From Thermomonas haemolytica (lineage in GTDB: Bacteria; Pseudomonadota; Gammaproteobacteria; Xanthomonadales; Xanthomonadaceae), in assembly GCF_004346265.1 (NCBI RefSeq), contig NZ_SMAP01000001.1, positions 1 to 64,000 on the forward strand: 64,000 nucleotides of DNA, in the 5' to 3' direction. The translations under genes and the position numbers were made by a program. Below, in pieces: positions 8,562 through 15,035 of this stretch; position 1 is the first letter of the stretch; each line of letters begins with the position of its first letter. A model generated the notes under the pieces. The model was given only the letters and a program-made list of their open reading frames with translations, did no database searches and was not told where the DNA came from.

Positions 8562-8810
8562 ATGACTGATCAAGGCAATTCACTTCCCGAGATACTGGTG
8601 GTTGTTGAGCGCAACGGAATACACCAAATAGAAGTCCGTGAAGTTATTCGCGAAGGTGATTTGTACTTCTTACTCTTCGCTCGGTCTGACGGTTCGCAAG
8701 CCCGAGTTCCGGTTGACGGCACCAAATTCTCAAGGACACATCAAGGTCGGGTTGTGGCAGATATGATCTATCAAGGCGGATCAATCATCGCGCCCGAGCA
8801 GGACGCGTGA
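8562..8810 (+). CDS. cassette 3: small hypothetical protein
   Basis: This 82-residue soluble protein (MTDQGNSLPEILVVVERNG...) looks all-beta, with alternating hydrophobic strands and no signal or cysteines. The start lies 11 bases after the crossover, and AGG of the attC-derived TTAGG gives a ribosome-binding site at 6-base spacing. I do not recognise the family. Confidence 0.6.
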   Translation: MTDQGNSLPEILVVVERNGIHQIEVREVIREGDLYFLLFARSDGSQARVPVDGTKFSRTHQGRVVADMIYQGGSIIAPEQDA

Positions 8811-8820
8811 TGGAAGTGAG

Positions 8821-8910
8821 GCCTAACAATTCGTTCAAGCCGAGCCCGCTTCGTGGCTCCAATAAAAACCGGTTCTCCTTGGGCGGGCCGGCTTAACTCA
8901 GGTGTTAGGC
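8821..8910 (+). repeat. attC3 (long loop)
   Basis: A 90-bp site, GCCTAAC to GTTAGGC. The usual 3-base loop is replaced by about 30 bases including AATAAAAACCGG. The cassette ends TTAGGCCTCAC and GTGAGGCCTAA are perfect complements. Confidence 0.85.
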
Positions 8911-8929
8911 AGCATTGAAACGATCTCGC

Positions 8930-9259
8930 ATGCCATCAAAGCTCTACAAAGCGAATGTCATTGCCGCCACCGCTCACTCGCTAGTGAGCCTTGCTATCTG
9001 TTGCGCATACAATTTGTGGCAACCTCACCCGGTCGGTTACATCTATCCCGCTGCTGGCGCTCTCACTTCCATGCTTTGGGCAACACACTGCTGGGCTCTC
9101 GGCGTTGCTTCCGGCTCCACAGGTAAGGCTTCATTACGCGTAGCATCCATTCCCTTAGCCATCTCACTCATCGCCGTAATTGCTTGCTTCGTCCGCTACC
9201 AGCAAGAACTACCCAGGCAATACAAGATGCTTGAATGGATTCACGAGAATGCTGCCTAA
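8930..9259 (+). CDS. cassette 4: small membrane protein
   Basis: This protein of about 109 aa has three likely membrane segments (around residues 9-27, 34-58 and 70-87) and a charged C-terminus (RYQQELPRQYKMLEWIHENAA). A TTG at 8915 would add five residues (KRSR) and lies closer to the attC ribosome-binding site, so the true start is uncertain. The family is not recognised; it is one of two membrane-protein cassettes in tandem. Confidence 0.6.
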   Translation: MPSKLYKANVIAATAHSLVSLAICCAYNLWQPHPVGYIYPAAGALTSMLWATHCWALGVASGSTGKASLRVASIPLAISLIAVIACFVRYQQELPRQYKMLEWIHENAA

Positions 9260-9313
9260 CAATTCATTCAAGCCGACGCCGCTTCGCGGCGCGGCTTAAT
9301 TCAGGTGTTAGGC
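9254..9313 (+). repeat. attC4
   Basis: A 60-bp site, GCCTAAC to GTTAGGC. The cassette start TTAGGCAGCATT is a perfect complement of AATGCTGCCTAA at this end. It overlaps the stop codon of cassette 4. Confidence 0.9.
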
Positions 9314-9317
9314 GCGC

Positions 9318-9809
9318 ATGTCACTACAACGGCTCGTGAAATGGCTTCTATCTCTTTCCTGGTCGGCCTTCGCCGTTTCTATTGTTGCACAGGCCATTTC
9401 GGCTGTTGGCGTCAACGCACCTGTGCAGCTCTACGTAGCCCTCTTTCTATCCGCTTTTGTGATTGGTGGCGTGACCGGCATCATTCAGTTCAAGATCGTA
9501 CTTATCGAGCGCGACTGGTGGCTGGGCAGCCGTGAAACTTTGCTTAGACGCTTTCCGATCTGGATCGCCGCACTTTGCATTGCGTTGGGGATAGGCATCG
9601 TGGCACAGGCAGTCTTCTTGCCTAGTGATTACAGCCATCTCAGTCTCGCCCTAGTGTTCGCTATTGAGGCGGGAGCACTTACTTCTTTGTCACGGCAGCC
9701 GTGGCTGCTCACAAAGCACACCTGTCAAAATGGTCATAAGGTCAGCTTCTACAACCGATTCTGTCCGACTTGTGGCGTACTCCTACTTAGATCCTCGGAG
9801 CGCGCCTAA
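9318..9809 (+). CDS. cassette 5: membrane protein with C-terminal zinc ribbon
   Basis: The 163-aa product has four predicted membrane segments (about residues 8-30, 37-60, 80-100 and 108-125). A cytoplasmic-type zinc ribbon follows (CQNGHKV, then FCPTCG) near residues 136-155. The combination suggests a membrane sensor or scaffold, but no family is recognised. The ATG lies 10 bases after the crossover and the TAA stop is within the next attC. Confidence 0.68.
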   Translation: MSLQRLVKWLLSLSWSAFAVSIVAQAISAVGVNAPVQLYVALFLSAFVIGGVTGIIQFKIVLIERDWWLGSRETLLRRFPIWIAALCIALGIGIVAQAVFLPSDYSHLSLALVFAIEAGALTSLSRQPWLLTKHTCQNGHKVSFYNRFCPTCGVLLLRSSERA

Positions 9810-9863
9810 CAATTCATTCAAGCCGACGCCGCTTCGCGGCGCGGCTTAACTCAGGTGTTAGGC
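9804..9863 (+). repeat. attC5
   Basis: A 60-bp site, GCCTAAC to GTTAGGC. Cassette ends TTAGGCGCGC and GCGCGCCTAA are complementary. Confidence 0.9.
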
Positions 9864-9866
9864 CGC

Positions 9867-10406
9867 GTGGTGACCATTCAAGCGATCGGACTGCGGTGGG
9901 TTAAGGGCGAGGCTGACGACCCGGCTGACCAGTGTGCCCACGGCGAGATGTCGCTATCTGCTGGTGATGTCGAGTTCGTGACAGTTGGCGACGGGGAACT
10001 TACCCTCAGCGGTGCAGCGTTCTACCTGCTCCGCACGCTTGAATCGTCACATACGCCTACTGACCCGGTCGCGGAGGCTAATCTTCTTCTGCCTTGCTGT
10101 GCTTTCAACGCCTGGCCGGCCGGTGAGAATGAGAGCCTAATTCTCATGGGGTGTGGCGGCGGCGTAGATATGACTGTGGAGCACCTTCCGATTGCCCGGG
10201 TCCGGTTAATGCGGGGCGATAGAGCTGCCGTTGTAACCCTTGAAGACTGGCGCAGCGCAGTTGTTGGCTTTGCGCGGCAAATCGAGGTGTTCTATGGCTC
10301 CGCATCTCCGAAGGATCAGATCGATGACGAGTTTGAGCAGAGGGGTTGGCAGCTCTTCTGGGCCGAGTGGCGTGACCTCATGCGGAAGCACGCGCCCGCG
10401 GCCTAA
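9867..10406 (+). CDS. cassette 6: hypothetical protein
   Basis: This 179-aa soluble, acidic protein starts at one of two adjacent GTG codons (9867 or 9870), 10-13 bases after the crossover. It contains a GDGELTLSGAAFYLLRTLE segment, a cysteine pair (LLPCCAF) and a C-terminal helix with WQLFWAEWRDLM. Codon use and absence of internal stops support a real gene. The family is not recognised. Confidence 0.62.
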   Translation: MVTIQAIGLRWVKGEADDPADQCAHGEMSLSAGDVEFVTVGDGELTLSGAAFYLLRTLESSHTPTDPVAEANLLLPCCAFNAWPAGENESLILMGCGGGVDMTVEHLPIARVRLMRGDRAAVVTLEDWRSAVVGFARQIEVFYGSASPKDQIDDEFEQRGWQLFWAEWRDLMRKHAPAA

Positions 10407-10460
10407 CAATTCGTCCAAGCCGACGCCGCTTCGCGGCGCGGCTTAACTCAGGTGTTAGGC
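10401..10460 (+). repeat. attC6
   Basis: A 60-bp site, GCCTAAC to GTTAGGC, of the ATTCGTCC/TAACTC subtype. Cassette ends TTAGGCCGCG and CGCGGCCTAA are complementary. Confidence 0.9.
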
Positions 10461-10496
10461 CGCGGAAAATAATTTTTGCTACTTGAGGGAACAGCC

Positions 10497-10937
10497 ATGG
10501 TGAACTTGCGGCGCGTTTCTTTGATTGCTGGTTTGCTCGTTGTGGCAGCAGCGGTAGTAGCTGTTTACGCGTACCAGGGCACGCCAAGCAATTCAGTGTC
10601 GCAAGTAGAGCTTCCTCCGCTCGTTGAGATCCCTCACAAGGAATTCTCGCCTGATGAGTACAGAGCAATTCAGGAGACGTTCTGGACCAAGATTCAAGGC
10701 AAAGAACGCCAATGCGCCGAGTCCTTTGTTTTCACGTACATGGGCACGCTTAGAAGGCGCTGTGAGATCCAAGGTGGTGCCAAAGACATTGGCGGTGGTT
10801 GCGCCCACATGACAAACGCTATGAACTACCCAGAGGTCTTGCAAGCGGGTCTAAAGCACTGCGACATCAAGTATTCAACCCATGTGCCGCGGCCTAACAA
10901 TTCATTCAAGCCGACGCCGCTTCGCGGCGCGGCTTAA
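10497..10937 (+). CDS. cassette 7: membrane-anchored protein ending inside attC
   Basis: This 146-aa protein has a single N-terminal anchor or signal (residues 6-28) and a periplasmic-type domain with cysteines at RQCAES, RRCEIQ, GGCAHM and KHCDIK. No stop precedes the attC, so the reading frame runs through it and the last residues (PNNSFKPTPLRGAA) are encoded by attC7 itself. The ATG has a GAGGGA about 8 bases upstream, inside the cassette, unlike most neighbours. The family is not recognised. Confidence 0.65.
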   Translation: MVNLRRVSLIAGLLVVAAAVVAVYAYQGTPSNSVSQVELPPLVEIPHKEFSPDEYRAIQETFWTKIQGKERQCAESFVFTYMGTLRRRCEIQGGAKDIGGGCAHMTNAMNYPEVLQAGLKHCDIKYSTHVPRPNNSFKPTPLRGAA

Positions 10938-10951
10938 TTCAGGTGTTAGCG
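10892..10951 (+). repeat. attC7
   Basis: A 60-bp site, GCCTAAC to GTTAGCG. Cassette ends TTAGGCCGCGG and CCGCGGCCTAA are complementary. It doubles as coding sequence for the C-terminus of cassette 7. Confidence 0.9.
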
Positions 10952-10954
10952 CCC

Positions 10955-11632
10955 TTGAAAAGTAGCCGCCTTCCTCGAGTCCTGTCCATCACGCTTCTGT
11001 TCACTGGAGCGGTGGCAATTCTCTTATGGAAATTGATACCGCCTGCTCGGTTGGACCAATTGCCCAACTCCGGGCGAGAGCTTGATGAGCTCGCTGCATA
11101 CCGCTACGACCACGAACGAGGCATGACTCCTTGCCAATCGGAGGATCGTGAAATTACCAACCGAGCTCGCATAGCGCTAAGAGGCGCTGGCATTCCTGAC
11201 CCCGCCTTGATCGCTGTAGTCGCACCGACGTTTGAAGGCCCCAAGATCATCGCATTCGCCGATCACGAATTCAGCGTACTGACCTACAGGGACAAGTCAG
11301 GCTACACCCCTCCAGAGTCATGGTTCATGACACAAGAGGCTCGTAAGCTAAGAACCCAGGTCAGCCCTTCCGATCAATATAGAGTTGTCGCTCCGCTGAT
11401 CCGACAAGCACGCTACGCTTCAACCGTGTCGCGTAGTGGTCATGACGGAACTATGTACTTCCTTGACTGGGGCGGAGAGTGTGCACTGACTTGGTCGCCG
11501 AACGAAAATGACGGCCCATCAGCGTACGTAGCCAGGATTCTTGACGAGACATCATCTGCAAAGCCTTCCATTCCAAAACTTGTTGGAATTGCGTCTGAAA
11601 TGGTGAAGCAAGAGCAACGAACCGGGCGCTAA
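10955..11632 (+). CDS. cassette 8: membrane-anchored hypothetical protein
   Basis: The largest cassette protein, about 225 aa from a TTG start 9 bases after the crossover. It has one N-terminal membrane segment (residues 8-27) followed by a soluble domain of about 190 aa with only two cysteines (TPCQSED and GGECALTW). A GTG inside the attC (10943) would add four residues. The family is not recognised. Confidence 0.65.
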   Translation: MKSSRLPRVLSITLLFTGAVAILLWKLIPPARLDQLPNSGRELDELAAYRYDHERGMTPCQSEDREITNRARIALRGAGIPDPALIAVVAPTFEGPKIIAFADHEFSVLTYRDKSGYTPPESWFMTQEARKLRTQVSPSDQYRVVAPLIRQARYASTVSRSGHDGTMYFLDWGGECALTWSPNENDGPSAYVARILDETSSAKPSIPKLVGIASEMVKQEQRTGR

Positions 11633-11734
11633 CAATTCGTTCAAGCCGAGTCCGCTTCGCGGCCTCGGCGCTGGCGCTATGATCGTCCCATCGCCGCGGC
11701 CGCTGCGCTACCCGGCTTAACTCAGGTGTTAGCG
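11627..11734 (+). repeat. attC8 (long loop)
   Basis: A 108-bp site, CGCTAAC to GTTAGCG, with an enlarged GC-rich loop. Cassette ends TTAGCGCCC and GGGCGCTAA are complementary, showing that the altered R box (GCG instead of GGC) co-varies. Confidence 0.85.
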
Positions 11735-11753
11735 CTCACTAGCTAGTAGCCGG

Positions 11754-12140
11754 ATGCCGATGTTTCTCTCTGTAGCATTAGCCGCCTTGCTTGCCCAGTC
11801 GGACCAACCAGAGCCGCAGCCACCTGCCGAGCTGTCCGCCCAGGTTGCTGGGATCGCTGGCACCCTCGCGCCCTCCTGCAAGACCGTCATTTGGCCTGGA
11901 CGAGACAGCGCCGCTCTTAGTTGCGTTGAGCAGCACTTGGCTAGTGGCGAGCCGCTCATTGCGTATTTCCGAGTGGCCGGCATCGACTCCACTCTCTGGC
12001 AGGCGGCGCTTCAGCTAGCTTCCGGCCACCTGTATCTTCTGGAGCACGACAGCTTTGGGAGCGGCAAGACTTCCAGCGCGCCTTGTCGGCGGCTCGTTGT
12101 GCAAAAATCAGCGCTCATACCAATCGCGTGTGAGCGCTAA
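11754..12140 (+). CDS. cassette 9: exported hypothetical protein
   Basis: This 128-residue protein has a short signal peptide (MPMFLSVALAALLAQ) followed by a Pro/Glu-rich linker. The domain has cysteines at PSCKTV, LSCVEQ, APCRRL and a C-terminal IACER. Four cysteines in a secreted protein suggest disulfides. The stop lies within attC9. The family is not recognised. Confidence 0.62.
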   Translation: MPMFLSVALAALLAQSDQPEPQPPAELSAQVAGIAGTLAPSCKTVIWPGRDSAALSCVEQHLASGEPLIAYFRVAGIDSTLWQAALQLASGHLYLLEHDSFGSGKTSSAPCRRLVVQKSALIPIACER

Positions 12141-12194
12141 CAATTCGTCCAAGCCGACGCCGCTTCGCGGCGCGGCTTAACTCAGGTGTTAGGT
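12135..12194 (+). repeat. attC9
   Basis: A 60-bp site, CGCTAAC to GTTAGGT. Cassette ends TTAGCGCTCAC and GTGAGCGCTAA are complementary. Confidence 0.9.
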
Positions 12195-12197
12195 GCC

Positions 12198-12785
12198 GTG
12201 ACAGAGTATCGCAAGAACAAGATCGGCAAGCTCCACGAGACAGGGATTCCAGCCCAACAATTTGTTGCATTCGCATCGCCAATTTCATGGCACCGCTCAT
12301 CTCAGCACCTGCACCGCGCAGCAAATGTAGTCGTAGAACAAGTTGTGAGAGATTGGCAGGATCAGGTAGCGACAGGACAACGACTTCGCACGCCAGACGA
12401 TCTAAGCAAACCGCATCTCGATATATTCAAGCAGTTCTTCTTACTTGCCGCCTTCGCTCTAGAAAACGTCCTCAAAGGCATCGTTGTCGGCGCCAATCCA
12501 ACGCTCGTACATGAAGGCACCCTACAAGGAATACTCACTTCGCACGACCTTGTTGCGCTCTGTCGCAGGGCAAGCATCTCACTCACTCCAGAAGAATCAA
12601 GGTTTTGCGAGCTCGCATCCTCTGCTTCGGTTTCATGGGGTCGTTACCCGGTGTCAACCAAAGCGCATCAAAACGTAACCTCGCTCTCGTTGAGCGGATC
12701 GTCGATTGCTGTCTTCAACGGCTTATATCAACGCCTATCAACTGGATTCTTTGAACACATACAGGCAGCAAAGAGCGGCACCTAA
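12198..12785 (+). CDS. cassette 10: HEPN-like helical protein
   Basis: This 195-aa all-helical protein has a first helix carrying LLAAFALENVLKGI. A GHDLVALCxxA-like segment (SHDLVALCRRASI), then LTPEESRFCELAS and WGRYPV follow. That order (hydrophobic helix with E-x-x-L-K, H-D-L-x-x-L, W-x-x-R-Y-P) resembles HEPN-superfamily proteins found near nucleotidyltransferases and in defence loci. No clear R-x4-6-H ribonuclease motif is visible. The start is a GTG 8 bases after the crossover. The family call is tentative. Confidence 0.6.
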   Translation: MTEYRKNKIGKLHETGIPAQQFVAFASPISWHRSSQHLHRAANVVVEQVVRDWQDQVATGQRLRTPDDLSKPHLDIFKQFFLLAAFALENVLKGIVVGANPTLVHEGTLQGILTSHDLVALCRRASISLTPEESRFCELASSASVSWGRYPVSTKAHQNVTSLSLSGSSIAVFNGLYQRLSTGFFEHIQAAKSGT

Positions 12786-12896
12786 CAATTCGTTCAAGCC
12801 GACACCGCTTCGCGGCGTCGTGATAAGTTCTCGCCAGTCGCCGTTGTCGCTTCGGCTGTCTTTACGCTGCGGCGCGGCTTAACTCAGGTGTTAGGC
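12780..12896 (+). repeat. attC10 (long loop)
   Basis: A 117-bp site, ACCTAAC to GTTAGGC, the longest in the array. Cassette ends TTAGGTGCCG and CGGCACCTAA are complementary. Confidence 0.85.
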
Positions 12897-12979
12897 CGCT
12901 AAACAAGGCTCTCAGCTGGTGAGACAAAGGCGACAGAGACTACTCCTTGGCAAGTCCGCCAACCGCCGAGGAACGTCTA

Positions 12980-13276
12980 ATGAGCTATCTCGTCTTTTGC
13001 ACTTTTGACCTCAAGAACGCTACGAGCCAGAACTACCAAACTGCCTACGCCGACCTTGCTGGGATCGGCTTGCATCGAGTGCAGAAATCTGACGGCGGCA
13101 AAGACGTTGTAATTCCCACAACTTCCGTCATGGGCACGTTCACCGGCACAAACGCTGCGACCGTACGAGACGATATTCGTAGCAAGGTGCAAGCGGTCTT
13201 TCGCGCACGAGGATTCCGTTCGGAGATCTTCGTTGTTGTCGGCGGTGACTGGGCCTGGGGCGCTGCAACCACGTGA
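12980..13276 (+). CDS. cassette 11: small hypothetical protein with ferredoxin-like pattern
   Basis: This 98-aa protein (MSYLVFCTFDLKNA...) has a beta-alpha-beta pattern: a first strand ending F-D-L, a helix with YADLAGIGL, a central strand VMGTFTG, a helix rich in R/K and a final strand IFVVVGGDWAWG. The layout recalls small ferredoxin-like folds such as VapD/Cas2-type proteins, but no catalytic motif proves that. Unlike other cassettes it has an 83-base leader between crossover and ATG. Confidence 0.55.
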   Translation: MSYLVFCTFDLKNATSQNYQTAYADLAGIGLHRVQKSDGGKDVVIPTTSVMGTFTGTNAATVRDDIRSKVQAVFRARGFRSEIFVVVGGDWAWGAATT

Positions 13277-13280
13277 CGCA

Positions 13281-13390
13281 GCCTAACAATTCGTCCAAGC
13301 CGACACCGCTTCGCGGCGGCGGCAAAGTCCCGCTAAGATTGTGACTCTGCCGCCGCCGCAAAGCGGCGCGGCTTAACTCAGGTGTTAGGT
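13281..13390 (+). repeat. attC11 (long loop with internal hairpin)
   Basis: A 110-bp site, GCCTAAC to GTTAGGT. The loop contains GCGGCGGCGGCA and its perfect complement TGCCGCCGCCGC, giving an extra 12-bp stem. The cassette-end complementarity is weaker here than elsewhere beyond the R box. Confidence 0.85.
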
Positions 13391-13397
13391 GGCCGTT

Positions 13398-13868
13398 GTG
13401 ACAATCACGCTCGACGAACATCAGCACTGGGCTAACGGGATCGGCAAGCTCTTGCTCGCTTTCGCGGGCATCGAAGCTGCAACTCTCGAGCTAATCCAGC
13501 TCATCTCCTTGAGCAAAATCCATGATTCTGCTACACGCTTACAGCTACACCAGCGAGTCGAACTTCTCTTAGAAATATGCGAGGGACTGGACACGCCCGA
13601 CCATCAACCTCTGATTGCGGTCTTGGAGAAGGTCAAAGGGCTGCAGAGCACTCGCAATCTGGTAGCTCATAACCCTCTAGTGATAGAAATATCTGTGCAT
13701 CCAGAGAACGTCTTCCTGGCGAAAGAGGTCATCCGCTCGCGGCAGAACCGAAACAAAAGGATTACTCTGGAAGAGCTGCAGGACGCTGCCAAATACGCAG
13801 AGGTCCTGGAACGACAACTCTTTCAGCAAGTCGAGGCGGCCCGTACCCTACGTGGGACGGCCACCTAA
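13398..13868 (+). CDS. cassette 12: HEPN-like protein with R-x4-H motif
   Basis: This 156-aa all-helical protein has a first helix (GKLLLAFAGIEAATLELIQLI), a long middle helix, then LQSTRNLVAHNPL. The R-N-x3-H arrangement in that last segment fits the R-x4-6-H active site of HEPN ribonucleases. A Lys/Glu-rich C-terminal helix follows. Two GTG starts are possible (13389 inside attC11, 13398 just after). It might be a ribonuclease toxin or a defence-type HEPN; no partner nucleotidyltransferase lies beside it, although cassette 10 is also HEPN-like. Confidence 0.62.
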   Translation: MTITLDEHQHWANGIGKLLLAFAGIEAATLELIQLISLSKIHDSATRLQLHQRVELLLEICEGLDTPDHQPLIAVLEKVKGLQSTRNLVAHNPLVIEISVHPENVFLAKEVIRSRQNRNKRITLEELQDAAKYAEVLERQLFQQVEAARTLRGTAT

Positions 13869-13922
13869 CAATTCGTCCAAGCCGACGCAGCTTCGCGGCG
13901 CGGCTTAACTCAGGTGTTAGGT
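13863..13922 (+). repeat. attC12
   Basis: A 60-bp site, ACCTAAC to GTTAGGT. Cassette ends TTAGGTGGCCGT and ACGGCCACCTAA are complementary over 12 bp. Confidence 0.9.
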
Positions 13923-13928
13923 GCGCGG

Positions 13929-14234
13929 ATGGGGATCGACGTTTACTGGAAGGATGAGCGCGGTGGGATCTTGGCTGCCTTGCCGGATTCGAACGCCTTG
14001 GCACAAATGGCCGGCCTCCTGTCCAGACAGACCGGTAGCCGCTGTCTCCAATTCATCGACCCCGCCGGCGATACTTTCTTTAAGCAGCTTCAGCTGCCGG
14101 AGCTGTCCCTTGAACTCGCGAACCTATTGCCCTCGGTCGAGCAGCCGCGGTGGCGCGAGCATCTCATCCAGCTGCACTCACTTGTGGAGCGCGCTGTCGG
14201 GGTGCATACCTATGTCTGGTTCGTCGGTGACTAG
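13929..14234 (+). CDS. cassette 13: small hypothetical protein
   Basis: This 101-aa soluble protein (MGIDVYWKDERGGILAAL...) has a strand followed by mostly helices and a C-terminal VHTYVWFVGD. One cysteine is present. The ATG lies 12 bases after the crossover. I do not recognise the family. Confidence 0.6.
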   Translation: MGIDVYWKDERGGILAALPDSNALAQMAGLLSRQTGSRCLQFIDPAGDTFFKQLQLPELSLELANLLPSVEQPRWREHLIQLHSLVERAVGVHTYVWFVGD

Positions 14235-14240
14235 CCGCGC

Positions 14241-14300
14241 GCCTAACAATTCGTCCAAGCCGACGCCGCTTCGCGGCGCGGCTTAACTCAGGTGTTAGAC
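14241..14300 (+). repeat. attC13
   Basis: A 60-bp site, GCCTAAC to GTTAGAC. The cassette start TTAGGTGCGCGG differs by one base from the exact complement of CCGCGCGCCTAA, a G-T wobble. Confidence 0.88.
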
Positions 14301-14329
14301 CTTGCAGAAAACATCACAGCGAGCCAACC

Positions 14330-14734
14330 ATGAAAGCCAGTAACTTCGTGCTCCTTACGCTTCTGACGGTCGCCCCTGCATCTCACGCGGCCAAACACCA
14401 CATCGACAGCTACTTGGAGTCGTGTATTGATGCAGACTCAACTACGGCCGGTATGGTCAACTGCACCAATCAAGCTTATTCGCTCTGGGACAAAGAGCTA
14501 AACCTCAAGTACATCAACTTGATGTCCGCCTTGGCTCCCGCCGATAAGCAGGCTCTTCGCAATGCTCAGCGCCAGTGGGTCGCGTTCCGGGATGCCGAGT
14601 TCAAGGCGATTGATGCGCTGTACAACGGCAAAGACGGCACCATGTACCTGCCAATGAGAGCGGCAGATCGCCTAGCGGTCGTTAAGGCTCGCGTTCTGCA
14701 GCTCTCGTCCTATGCAAATCTCGCCAATGACTAG
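14330..14734 (+). CDS. cassette 14: LprI/DUF1311-type exported protein
   Basis: The 134-aa protein has a signal peptide (MKASNFVLLTLLTVAPASHA). The mature part has the DUF1311 (LprI-like) signature: ESCIDAD, MVNCTNQAYSLWDKELN, YINLMSAL, then LRNAQRQWVAFRDAEF. LprI-type proteins include lysozyme inhibitors, but most members are uncharacterised. It is the last cassette and has a 30-base leader before the ATG. Confidence 0.78.
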   Translation: MKASNFVLLTLLTVAPASHAAKHHIDSYLESCIDADSTTAGMVNCTNQAYSLWDKELNLKYINLMSALAPADKQALRNAQRQWVAFRDAEFKAIDALYNGKDGTMYLPMRAADRLAVVKARVLQLSSYANLAND

Positions 14735-14746
14735 CCCGCAGGCAAG

Positions 14747-14806
14747 GTCTAACAATTCATTCAAGCCGACGCCGCTTCGCGGCGCGGCTTAACTCAGGTG
14801 TTTGTC
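14747..14806 (+). repeat. attC14, terminal site with degenerate R' box
   Basis: GTCTAAC matches the TTAGAC at the start of cassette 14 (TTAGACCTTGC against GCAAGGTCTAA). The 3' end reads GTTTGTC instead of GTTRRRY. This is the array end, where the site has been joined to unrelated DNA or has decayed. Confidence 0.8.
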
Positions 14807-14952
14807 AATGCCCGCTTCTGGCCGCATGCGGACGTTGCCCGGGGAGGGCAGGGCGGCGGATAAGGGCCCGTTATCGGGGGTAGGCAGGCCAGCTTGCCGA
14901 CCCGGAGACGCCCTACGTCTGTAGCCTTCCTGAAGCGGCGCTTGTTCCGAGA

Positions 14953-14974
14953 GCGGATACCAGACTGCTTGGGT
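14953..14974 (+). repeat. 22-bp direct repeat, copy 2 (right of integron)
   Basis: It matches 6306-6327 at 20 of 22 bases in the same orientation, 147 bp beyond the last attC. The 14807-15035 stretch around it contains no credible gene. Confidence 0.45.
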
Positions 14975-15035
14975 ACCCTGACGCAGCGGCGCAGCAATTA
15001 GGCCGCGTCGAGGCGTAGATCCAAGGAGCCCGGTA

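Larger units (their letters stand above)
6454..14806. mobile_element. integron: intI, attI and 14 gene cassettes
   Basis: The unit consists of intI on the minus strand, an attI region, and 14 plus-strand cassettes. Each cassette ends in an attC of the same family (core GCCGACGCCGC-TTC-GCGGCGCGGC, with conserved CAGGTGTTAGG at the 3' end). Ten attC sites are 60 bp; four are 90-117 bp with longer central loops. The uniform attC family, single orientation and lack of antibiotic-resistance genes point to a sedentary chromosomal integron rather than a class 1-type mobile one. Confidence 0.9.

Noticed and set aside
12980..13276. Cas2 or VapD nuclease in cassette 11
   Set aside because: The strand/helix order is suggestive, but no catalytic residues specific to these families can be identified by eye and there are no CRISPR partners.
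7963..14806. CRISPR-like array of regularly occurring similar repeats
   Set aside because: The repeats are 60-117 bp, imperfectly palindromic, separated by whole genes and start/end with RYYYAAC/GTTRRRY boxes; there are no cas genes. They are attC sites.
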